Assembly: GCA_947623805.1 (NCBI GenBank)
Contig: CANQHZ010000035.1
Location: 1-34,658 of the forward strand
Length of the DNA stretch: 34,658 bases
Reading direction: 5' to 3'
Source: an uncultured Lachnospiraceae bacterium
Lineage (GTDB): Bacteria; Bacillota; Clostridia; Lachnospirales; Lachnospiraceae
The notes under the pieces are model-generated. The model had not been told where the DNA came from, did not search any database, and worked only from the letters and a program-made list of their open reading frames with translations. The position numbers were made by a program, and so were the translations under genes. Shown here in pieces: positions 19,238 through 25,888 of the stretch; positions within the stretch are counted from its first letter, which is position 1; each line of letters opens with the position of its first letter.

Positions 19238-19663
19238 TTAAGAATTAGCAGCCTTTTCCTGTTCTATATCCAACAAATCCTGTATCGTAGTCGTGTCTAT
19301 AACGCCGTTGACTGCGTCATAAATACGCCTATATACTTCAACCGTCGCACATTTGCCGTCACGCTCACACGGGAGCGCGTTTTCCGTAAGACAATCAACC
19401 GGTGCAAGCGAACCTTCTGTAAGCCGCAAAACCATACCCACGGTATAATCCTTCGGCGGGCGTACAAGCTGATAACCGCCCTGAGCTCCGCGCGTGCTGC
19501 GTACATAACCTGCTTTGTTTAATACGGCGATAATCTGCTCCATATATTTTTCAGAAATCTCCTGCCTTGCGGCTATGTCTTTCAACTTGACTGTCTCGCC
19601 GATATGATTCGCCAAGTCCGTCATTATCCGCAAAGCATATCGCCCTTTGGTAGATATAATCAT
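19238..19663 (-). CDS. iscR: Rrf2-family Fe-S/cysteine regulator IscR
   Basis: Winged-helix repressor controlling Fe-S cluster assembly. The frame is open to 19708, but the ATG at 19663 begins the family-typical MIISTKGRYALRIM and has a perfect AGGAGG at 7-base spacing. The 141-residue protein has the helix-turn-helix (about 25-65, SEKYMEQIIAVLNKAGYVRS, then RGAQGGYQL) and three cysteines C91, C99 and C105 in CLTENALPCERDGKC, the cluster-ligand arrangement of IscR, not of the cysteine-free CymR. First gene of iscR-nifS-nifU; likely autoregulated through the promoter at 19718-19746. The 174-bp gap to nifS has no gene. Confidence 0.93.
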   Translation of the reverse strand: MIISTKGRYALRIMTDLANHIGETVKLKDIAARQEISEKYMEQIIAVLNKAGYVRSTRGAQGGYQLVRPPKDYTVGMVLRLTEGSLAPVDCLTENALPCERDGKCATVEVYRRIYDAVNGVIDTTTIQDLLDIEQEKAANS

Positions 19664-19717
19664 GTGCCGCCTCCTTGTTTTAATAATCAGGAATATGCGT
19701 TTTTCCACTCATCTATA

Positions 19718-19746
19718 GGTATAGCACCCAATCTCTATTATGTCAA
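19718..19746 (-). promoter_or_regulatory. Promoter of iscR operon with possible IscR operator
   Basis: Perfect TTGACA (19741-19746), 17-base spacer, TATACC (19718-19723) on the minus strand. The 18 bases ACCTATTGACATAATAGA around the -35 differ from the metY promoter at only two positions. The -35 lies just 15 bp after the stop codon of the upstream HD-GYP gene. Confidence 0.7.
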
Positions 19747-19760
19747 TAGGTTTTCTATAT

Positions 19761-21395
19761 TTATTCATGCATTACATAATTTTTATCTTCTTTTATAAGC
19801 TCAAGCATAATATCCGCTATCTCAGGGTCAAACTGAGTGCCTTTGCAGCGCTCGACTTCGTTTTTCACATTTTCCTGAGCTATTACGCCACGATAGCTGC
19901 GCTTTGAAGTCATGGCATCGTAAGCATCGGCAACCCCTATGATTCTTGCAATCTCAGGGATTTCTTCACCTTTTAGGCCATCCGGGTATCCTTTTCCGTC
20001 ATACCTTTCGTGATGCCATCTTGCGCCTATGGAAATATCAGGTATCTCGGTTATCTCTTTTAATATGTTTGAACCGATTACGGGATGGGTCTTTATTACC
20101 GCGTATTCTTCATCCGTAAGCCTTGAGGGTTTGTTTATTATTTCCTTTGGCACACCGATTTTTCCTATATCATGAAGAAGTGCGGCATACCTTAGGCGCT
20201 CCAGAGCATCGCCCGCATAGCCCATTCGCTGCGCAAGCATGACGGAATACTTCGCCACGCGCGTAGAATGACCGTTTGTGTAAGAATCTTTTGCATCAAT
20301 TGTATTGGCAAGCGCCTGCACCATCTGAAGTGACATGCGCTCTACCTTGCGCCGTCTTTCCTCGGCTACGGCTGTCTGCTTTGCAACCTCATCCTGCAGG
20401 TTCTTTTTCAGATATTCAAGCTCTATTATTCTGCGTATTCTCTGTCGTGCCACATCTTTTCTGAACGGCTTCCTGATGAAGTCGGCAGCTCCCTCTTTAA
20501 ATCCCTGCAATTCCGTATCCTCGTCTATATCCGATGTCAAGAATATCACTGGAATATCTTTATATTCATCAGTGGATTTTAATTGATGGATAAGCTCTAT
20601 GCCGCTCATATCAGGCATGTGCACATCAAGCAAAATGAGCGCGGGCTGCCGCTTTTTGAGACGCTTAAGCGCTTCCTTTCCTGACATTGCAGACATTACG
20701 CGGTAGTGCTCACTGAGCATACCCGTCACGGCATGGACATTAATAGCATCGTCATCTACTACCATAATAAGAGGCTTGTCGGCATCCTCACATTCGAGCT
20801 TTTTTTCCTCAAGTCTGTCACACATGTTTTCCGTAAGCGTAAGAATTTCTTCCATCGCCACGTCCGCCATAAAAATATCAAGCTGTTCCAGCATTGTGTG
20901 CATGTCGTCGGGAAACATATATGTTTTCAGTTCTTTCATCGCCTTATCCGCCTCGTCGAGGTCAAAAGCGTCTATCGAATCATGCAGACGCAGCAAAGTT
21001 TCCTGCATAAGCTCTGTAGAAACTACCTGCCTGGTACCGTCATCACCCTCGGCATATTTTTTCAAAATCGGCTTATAGCTCTGGTAAAGCTCAAGTGCGC
21101 GCGGCGTAAGCCTGAGAAGCTCGCTTTTGTTGCCATCCTTTCCAAGCATTTCCAGCTGATAAAAAAGCGCCGACAGTTCTGACGCTCCTATCATCCGTGC
21201 AGTGTTTTTGAGTGCATGTACTTCTATGGTATATTCGCGGATTTTTCCGTTCGCAAGGCAGTTTTTCAGTTTTTCGGTCTTAGGGTCTATCAGCTTATAA
21301 AAATCCTTAAGTAAATCCAAAAAAAGCTTTTGCGTGCCGCAGTTTTTTATTCCTTCTGATACATTTATGTTTTCTATGGTTGGGAGGTCTTGCAT
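19761..21395 (-). CDS. Hpt-REC-HD-GYP protein (predicted c-di-GMP phosphodiesterase)
   Basis: Predicted two-component output protein that degrades cyclic di-GMP. Order over 544 residues: N-terminal Hpt domain (about 10-115, phospho-His H60 in HALKNTARMIGA), helical segment (about 125-205), receiver domain (about 208-330; D214-D216 acidic pocket, phospho-Asp D257 in LILLDVHMPD, K309), coiled coil (330-355), HD-GYP domain (about 355-540; H376, HD pair H408-D409 in LLHDIGKIG, GYP at 469-471 in HHERYDGKGYPDG). All HD-GYP metal residues appear intact. Having a His-phosphotransfer and a receiver domain in one polypeptide suggests intramolecular relay from an orphan kinase. The ATG at 21395 has AGGAGA upstream. 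Likely affects motility, consistent with the nearby chemoreceptors. Confidence 0.9.
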   Translation of the reverse strand: MQDLPTIENINVSEGIKNCGTQKLFLDLLKDFYKLIDPKTEKLKNCLANGKIREYTIEVHALKNTARMIGASELSALFYQLEMLGKDGNKSELLRLTPRALELYQSYKPILKKYAEGDDGTRQVVSTELMQETLLRLHDSIDAFDLDEADKAMKELKTYMFPDDMHTMLEQLDIFMADVAMEEILTLTENMCDRLEEKKLECEDADKPLIMVVDDDAINVHAVTGMLSEHYRVMSAMSGKEALKRLKKRQPALILLDVHMPDMSGIELIHQLKSTDEYKDIPVIFLTSDIDEDTELQGFKEGAADFIRKPFRKDVARQRIRRIIELEYLKKNLQDEVAKQTAVAEERRRKVERMSLQMVQALANTIDAKDSYTNGHSTRVAKYSVMLAQRMGYAGDALERLRYAALLHDIGKIGVPKEIINKPSRLTDEEYAVIKTHPVIGSNILKEITEIPDISIGARWHHERYDGKGYPDGLKGEEIPEIARIIGVADAYDAMTSKRSYRGVIAQENVKNEVERCKGTQFDPEIADIMLELIKEDKNYVMHE

Positions 21396-21438
21396 TGTCT
21401 TCTCTCCTAATTGATTAAACAGTTTTGATTCTTAGTAT

Positions 21439-21468
21439 ATTATATAGTATATAAATATTATTTTGCAA
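21439..21468 (-). promoter_or_regulatory. Promoter of the HD-GYP gene
   Basis: TTGCAA (21463-21468), 18-base spacer, TATAAT (21439-21444) on the minus strand, in an AT-rich gap after the DUF4132 stop codon. I see no terminator between that stop and this promoter. Confidence 0.55.
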
Positions 21469-21517
21469 TATGGTTTCTATATTTCCAAACGTTCAAAATG
21501 CTGCCCTTGATTTGAAT

Positions 21518-24100
21518 TCAGTCAGGTCTGCTTTTACGCCAGCCTTCGTCTTTGCCATCGCTTGATGCCATGGCATTTGCAAGCTGCAGAACAATCTCGC
21601 TGAAATACCTCGGCGGTATGTCCTTTAGCGGGATTATTTTGTCGCCTTTTGCCTCATCATAGCAGTAACTCCCGCGCTCTATCGTGCCAGCCTTGTAAAA
21701 TCTCGCATCGTACACGGTTATTTCCTCGCCGCCGCCATAGCCTGAGCCTACAAAGCTTCCTGAAAAATGAAGCTCCACGCCAAGCCCCGTTTCTATGTCC
21801 TCACGGTAAAATGTGTAAAAACCGCCTCCATCCTGTACCGAACCTCTGTACCAGCCTGTGCCTGTGAGCTTGCTCATCAGCGAAAGGTCATTTATTTTAA
21901 TCCCGCCAAAGCGCTCTAAGGTCGGCATTTTCTTCTCTGCATCAGTCAGTCTGTATACTTGCCTGTACAGCTGTGTTATAGGCTGTGTTAGCTCATAGTC
22001 CTCCAACTGCTGCCGCCATTTAGAAAGTGACATATCTGTCAGTTCTATTGGGTGGACAAGAGATATTTTTACGCCTGACCGTTTCGTCTGTGTTAGCTCT
22101 GTCTGTGTGGACTGTACCTGTATGGACTGCGTCTGGGCCGTCCCTGCTGCTTGCTGCGTCGTCGGCTGCATATACGCATTAGCAGCGCTCTCTGGCAGCA
22201 TATACTCCTCCTCGTCCTCTGTGTTAAAGCTTCCATCCTCCATATATCTAAAACTCTGGACAAGCTTTCCCTCCTCATAAATGCCCCATATCAGCCCTAT
22301 AGCAAACTGGTGCATTATCGGATTTTTTACAAAAAGGGCTTTCCATGCATCTGCCGTCCATTCGCGTTTTGCCATAAGCGCATATTCCATGCGTGCTTTC
22401 TGGCTCGACACTGCCGATTTCATCTGCTTTTTCAGCTGTTTAAAGGCATCAATCGCTACCTTAGCTTTTTCCTCATCATCCTTTTTGCCGACAGAAGGGA
22501 GATTTTTAAGTTTTTTGCCTGTTTCGTCAAATACCTCCGCTTCAAGGGCAGGCGTGAACGTTACCTTGAATTTTCTCTCGCCGTAGTCGAAAATCCGCTC
22601 CATATTTTCATCAAACCCAAGGTCTGGCACGATTTTGTCTGCAAGCTCCTCGCGCGTGATGCCAAGCTGTTCGGCGGCGTACTCCATAGCCTCGCCCGCA
22701 GCCGCCTTTACCTGTTTAAACTTGTACTTTCGCGCCATGCCGTCCACCGCCAAAAGTGCGCTCGGAGTAGGATTGAGGGCAAGCGCCTTTACCGCCTCGG
22801 CGGCTATCGCTCCCCTTAAATTCTGCGCCCACTCGCCAATCTGCCGCACAAGCCTGTCCACTATCTCACTGCCACCGTGGATAGATGCCGTGTAGAGTAC
22901 CCATCGTTTCTTCGTGTCCGCGCCAAGCAAAAGCCATCTGCTGTACAGCTCGTTTACATACACGGCAAGCTCATCCTCTCTAAGGCTGTCCGCAAGCAGC
23001 GCACCGCTTGCGCTTATGCCGTTTTTGTCCGCTGTCGAATAGCATAGCAGAAACGCCTGCATATACTCCTCGGAAGCGACCGTGCCGTCCTTTTTATGTA
23101 CCGCGTCAAACGGCGTCTGGTATGCCCATTCAAGCGAACGCTTTCTGCCGCCCTTGTGCAACTGCTTCACAAGCTCGTCAGACGTGATTTCATTTTTGCT
23201 GCGGACTGTGCCTTTATCCGCAGACTCTCCTGTAGCTGTATTTTCTGAGATTGAGTTTCGTATCAGGGCTGCCAGCTTTGCGCTTTTTTCTTTTTCAAGC
23301 ATATTGAATAAAGTTTTTGCACAGTCTATGCCGTCGCTCTGCCAATTTATCAGCACGCGTGCGGCAAGCTCGCGTTCGGCAAACTTCTTTGATATGGCAA
23401 GCCTCTTTATGTCCTCCGCCCAGTCCTTTCTTTCACACAGCATGTCAAACAGGAGATTTCTCACTATGCCCGAGCCGTCCTGCGCATATGAGATGATTTC
23501 GCTCTTATTTTTCTCTGGCTTCTGTGACAGCACCGTAAGCGCAAACCAACGCGCCAGTGCGCTTACGCCCGCAAATGCCTCCAGCGTCTCCTCGCGCCTT
23601 TCGTCCAAATATCTGGTAAAAACCTTCCTTAATGCATCAGCCAATACTTCCTCATCATTTACCTTGTAGCCTCTTTCCTCCATTATGTCGATTATGTATA
23701 ACTGGTATTTAAGCATCAGCCCTTCTTTTTCGTAATCGGCAAACAGTTTTTCGATTTTTTCGGGCGAAAACTGCTGCCAGTTTTCATGCTCAATCAAGCA
23801 TCTATGCACTTCATTGCCCATTTGCATAAGAGTATTGACAACCATACATCTGAGGAAAAATTCCTCGTCATTGTATGTCTTATAAAATTCAAAAATCCCC
23901 GAATCAATGAAATACCACCACTTTACAGGCATATTATCGGCAAAGCTGTAAAGCTCGTCAAGCTTTGCTGAACCCATGATATATCTTTTTATTGTGTCCT
24001 TTTCAGCATCAGTGAGTAAGCTTACATTATTGTTGGGCGAATATCTGCTTATAAGTTTGTCCGCTATCTTTTCCATTTCTTCGATTTTTTTGTCGCTCAT
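21518..24100 (-). CDS. DUF4132-domain protein (short paralogue, 860 aa)
   Basis: Relative of E. coli YehI/MolR, a family found with MoxR AAA+, VWA and SWIM proteins; biochemical role unknown. The ATG at 24100 follows GAGGA, whereas the open frame to 24118 begins with a TTG that overlaps the upstream stop. Residues 1-290 are helical, HEAT-like; 320-600 contain RSLEWAYQTPFDAVHKKDGT and LGFDENMERIFDYGERKFKV; the conserved C-terminal DUF4132 core includes NPIMHQFAIGLIWG and GTGWYRGSVQDGGGFYTFYR. It aligns with residues about 425-1217 of the paralogue at 25889-29542 and lacks that protein's N-terminal 400 residues. A Thr/Gln-rich insertion of about 45 residues (QQAAGTAQTQSIQVQSTQTE) is missing from the paralogue. 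It follows an Rpn gene by 14 bp, so the two are translationally close. Confidence 0.8.
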   Translation of the reverse strand: MSDKKIEEMEKIADKLISRYSPNNNVSLLTDAEKDTIKRYIMGSAKLDELYSFADNMPVKWWYFIDSGIFEFYKTYNDEEFFLRCMVVNTLMQMGNEVHRCLIEHENWQQFSPEKIEKLFADYEKEGLMLKYQLYIIDIMEERGYKVNDEEVLADALRKVFTRYLDERREETLEAFAGVSALARWFALTVLSQKPEKNKSEIISYAQDGSGIVRNLLFDMLCERKDWAEDIKRLAISKKFAERELAARVLINWQSDGIDCAKTLFNMLEKEKSAKLAALIRNSISENTATGESADKGTVRSKNEITSDELVKQLHKGGRKRSLEWAYQTPFDAVHKKDGTVASEEYMQAFLLCYSTADKNGISASGALLADSLREDELAVYVNELYSRWLLLGADTKKRWVLYTASIHGGSEIVDRLVRQIGEWAQNLRGAIAAEAVKALALNPTPSALLAVDGMARKYKFKQVKAAAGEAMEYAAEQLGITREELADKIVPDLGFDENMERIFDYGERKFKVTFTPALEAEVFDETGKKLKNLPSVGKKDDEEKAKVAIDAFKQLKKQMKSAVSSQKARMEYALMAKREWTADAWKALFVKNPIMHQFAIGLIWGIYEEGKLVQSFRYMEDGSFNTEDEEEYMLPESAANAYMQPTTQQAAGTAQTQSIQVQSTQTELTQTKRSGVKISLVHPIELTDMSLSKWRQQLEDYELTQPITQLYRQVYRLTDAEKKMPTLERFGGIKINDLSLMSKLTGTGWYRGSVQDGGGFYTFYREDIETGLGVELHFSGSFVGSGYGGGEEITVYDARFYKAGTIERGSYCYDEAKGDKIIPLKDIPPRYFSEIVLQLANAMASSDGKDEGWRKSRPD

Positions 24101-24114
24101 TTTAATCCTCACTT

Positions 24115-25059
24115 TCAAACCGTCTGTTTGTCAAATTTTTCCAGATACCCCTGAGCCTTTTGAAGTGATGTGCCAAGCTGTGCCTGAAGCTGTTTTATAA
24201 TTTCACTGTCTGGCAGCCCAAGGTCATAGCCCATTTTAATGATGCCCTTCATAACACCTTGCTCTATTCCCTTTTCTATTCCCTTATCATATATAGTCTG
24301 CCCCATTCCGCTCATCTTATCGACCTCCTCTCGGATTTGCGGGTTCCTGTCCATATCTATGTATTTCTGGATATTCTCTTTATCAGACGCAAATACCGCA
24401 TTTAAATATTTAAATATGTCACAATCGGTAGTTTTGTTTCCACGCCTTATTATCACCACTTCCATTAAATCATAGTTTTCTTCTGGCTCGTCTGTATGCC
24501 CTATCACGTCTTCCTTTACAAAATGATACCTTGTCACGGTGTTTTGCAGCTTTTCAGGTATATTTTCATTGCAAACCCATATGCTGTAGGCTTTTTCTAG
24601 CCGATTATAATCTGTCGTTTCCGTGAGTATGCCAAGCTGTGACGAGACTTCCCTCGCCACATAGTATGTACCGCGTTTCGTTATCGGGTATCTTACATTA
24701 TAATCGTTATGTACTTCAAAATTTATGTGCAGCATTATGCAAATCATCTCATTTGAAAGCTTCGGATTTTTTGCCTTAAAGCGGCAGTCATAATAAATTG
24801 TCTTATCTGTAGGCGAAGTCATTTCCGTACCCGCGCTATTTATCCGTGGCGGCAAGTCGCTCACTGTATCTGACAGGCTTATCGAGTCCGCATCTATCAG
24901 CGCAATTATCTCATCATTCGTACAGTCCTTAAATTCCGCAACTACCTCCTTCAAAATCGGCGCGATAGCCTCACGATACCTGAAAAACGCCTTGCACATC
25001 GCGTCGTACTTCTGCCTGCCGTCCATTGTGTCTATAAGCTGTATTATTTCCTCGTTCAT
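24115..25059 (-). CDS. Rpn-like PD-(D/E)XK nuclease/'transposase' family protein, copy 1
   Basis: Member of the Rpn/PD-(D/E)XK putative transposase group, whose studied members are endonucleases that promote RecA-independent recombination. Over 314 residues the core is visible as D91 (TIYYDCRF) and E115 in INFEVHND, followed by YPITKRGTYYVAREVSSQLG; the usual Gln/Lys after the Glu is His117 here, so catalysis is uncertain. The tail carries the family's YDKGIEKGIEQG repeats, then MKGIIKMGYDLGLPDSEIIK. The first about 270 residues are nearly identical to copy 2 at 29642-30580, but the tail is unrelated. The ATG at 25059 is preferred over the preceding TTG. The stop is 14 bp before the DUF4132 start, with its own promoter upstream. 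Confidence 0.82.
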   Translation of the reverse strand: MNEEIIQLIDTMDGRQKYDAMCKAFFRYREAIAPILKEVVAEFKDCTNDEIIALIDADSISLSDTVSDLPPRINSAGTEMTSPTDKTIYYDCRFKAKNPKLSNEMICIMLHINFEVHNDYNVRYPITKRGTYYVAREVSSQLGILTETTDYNRLEKAYSIWVCNENIPEKLQNTVTRYHFVKEDVIGHTDEPEENYDLMEVVIIRRGNKTTDCDIFKYLNAVFASDKENIQKYIDMDRNPQIREEVDKMSGMGQTIYDKGIEKGIEQGVMKGIIKMGYDLGLPDSEIIKQLQAQLGTSLQKAQGYLEKFDKQTV

Positions 25060-25087
25060 CAATTAAATTATGCCTTTCCGTAATTTT

Positions 25088-25116
25088 AATATATCATCTA
25101 TATGCGGGGATTTCAA
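25088..25116 (-). promoter_or_regulatory. Promoter of Rpn copy 1
   Basis: TTGAAA (25111-25116), 17-base spacer, TATATT (25088-25093) with TG-a immediately upstream of the -10, on the minus strand. The same promoter is conserved upstream of copy 2. Confidence 0.65.
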
Positions 25117-25195
25117 GATTATAAAGTTAAGCTTTCTGCCTTTATTTATATGCCTTTGAAATACAAGATGAATATGATTTGTTAGAAAATTTTAT

Positions 25196-25237
25196 GAAAA
25201 TATGGCACTCACATTTTGATTTATGCAAGTGCCATAT
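25196..25237 (-). terminator. Hairpin/terminator upstream of Rpn copy 1
   Basis: ATATGGCACT (25200-25209) pairs perfectly with AGTGCCATAT (25228-25237). On the minus strand the stem is followed by TTTTCATAAAATTTT, so it should stop transcription arriving from the upstream DUF4132 unit. It is part of the duplicated cassette. Confidence 0.55.
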
Positions 25238-25291
25238 CAGAATAACATAAATATAAAGAAATGTAAACCCAAATGTAAAAAATAGAACAAA

Positions 25292-25465
25292 CAATATGCT
25301 TTTCATCAGCTTATTCAACATTTATTAATCACTTTAATCAGCACTCCTACGCCAGTCAAACCACTTATTGCTATCCATTGTACAAAAGAAAAATAAACTT
25401 CCTCAACACAAAAAATCCTCTCCAAACCCAACCAACAATAAACACCAAAACCATTCCAACACTCA
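25292..25465. other. Non-coding interval between Rpn cassette and structured element
   Basis: Part of the 829-bp gene-free stretch 25060-25888. From 25057 to 25291 it holds the duplicated Rpn 5' region; 25292-25465 is AT-rich with no reading frame, promoter or repeat that I can support; 25466-25689 is the structured element; 25690-25888 holds terminator sequences. Confidence 0.5.
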
Positions 25466-25689
25466 GAAGGCAGCTAATATACTGTCAAGCGCCTAGACCG
25501 CAAAAGCCGAATTTTCTTATGTGGGGCAAGATAACCTAGGGGCAAAATTGGCACGGACGCCAATTTTAGCCGAGCGGCGACACGGATGTCGCCTCTCGGC
25601 GGCCCCGCCGCCCTAGAACATCTATAAGCCCCGCATTAGAAAATTCGGCTTTCGCGGACTCGCGCGCAGACAGTATATTAGCTGCCTTC
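25466..25689. repeat. 224-bp multi-hairpin element with perfect 21-bp terminal inverted repeats
   Basis: The left end (25466-25486) is the exact reverse complement of the right end (25669-25689). Inward, 25498-25527 pairs with about 25629-25658 with only three mismatches, then AGAT/ATCT and CTAGGG/CCCTAG pairs close a junction. Inside are three hairpins: AAAATTGGC/GCCAATTTT, GGCGAC/GTCGCC flanked by CCGAG/CTCGG, and CGGC/GCCG. The first two have loops ACGGAC and ACGGAT. The interior is strikingly GC-rich against AT-rich flanks. It encodes no transposase. It could be a non-autonomous mobile element (MITE-like) or a structured RNA; sequence alone does not decide, and no clear target-site duplication is seen. 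Confidence 0.85.
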
Positions 25690-25813
25690 GTCCTCATTAG
25701 AATACCCCAGCCTCACCAAGCCCCCATTAAGCAACACCGAAAAACGCCGCCCTTTGCACACTCAATAGATATCACTGGCAAAACGCACCCTACACACTTA
25801 TTAAAGACAACCG

Positions 25814-25867
25814 AAAAAACGCCACCCTTACGTTTCTTATAAACATTAAGAAACACTCAAACGGCGT
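25814..25867 (-). terminator. Terminator of the long DUF4132 gene
   Basis: On the minus strand ACGCC (25867-25863) pairs with GGCGT (25823-25819) followed by a T run; inside it GTTTCTTA/TAAGAAAC (25832-25839 with 25847-25854) forms an 8-bp hairpin. A similar downstream stretch, GGGCGGCGTTTTT with CGGTG, recurs near 25735-25752, as if the terminator tail had been duplicated. Confidence 0.6.
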
Positions 25868-25888
25868 ATTTTACCGCCCTAAAGCTTC

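Larger units (their letters stand above)
24252..25291 (-). repeat. Duplicated Rpn cassette, copy 1
   Basis: About 1040 bp nearly identical to 29773-30811. It includes the upstream terminator hairpin, the promoter and the Rpn coding sequence up to the IEQGV codons, where similarity stops abruptly. On the other side similarity ends after AAAAAATAGAACAAA. No terminal inverted repeats or target duplications are evident at the boundaries. Confidence 0.9.

Noticed and set aside
24101-24118. TTG start at 24118 for the short DUF4132 gene
   Set aside because: The ATG at 24100 has GAGGA at correct spacing; the TTG start would overlap the Rpn stop and read through that ribosome site.
25466-25689. Invertible promoter or phase-variation switch between the 21-bp inverted repeats
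   Set aside because: The interior is itself nearly self-complementary, so inversion would change little; no promoter faces a gene start and no recombinase gene is near.
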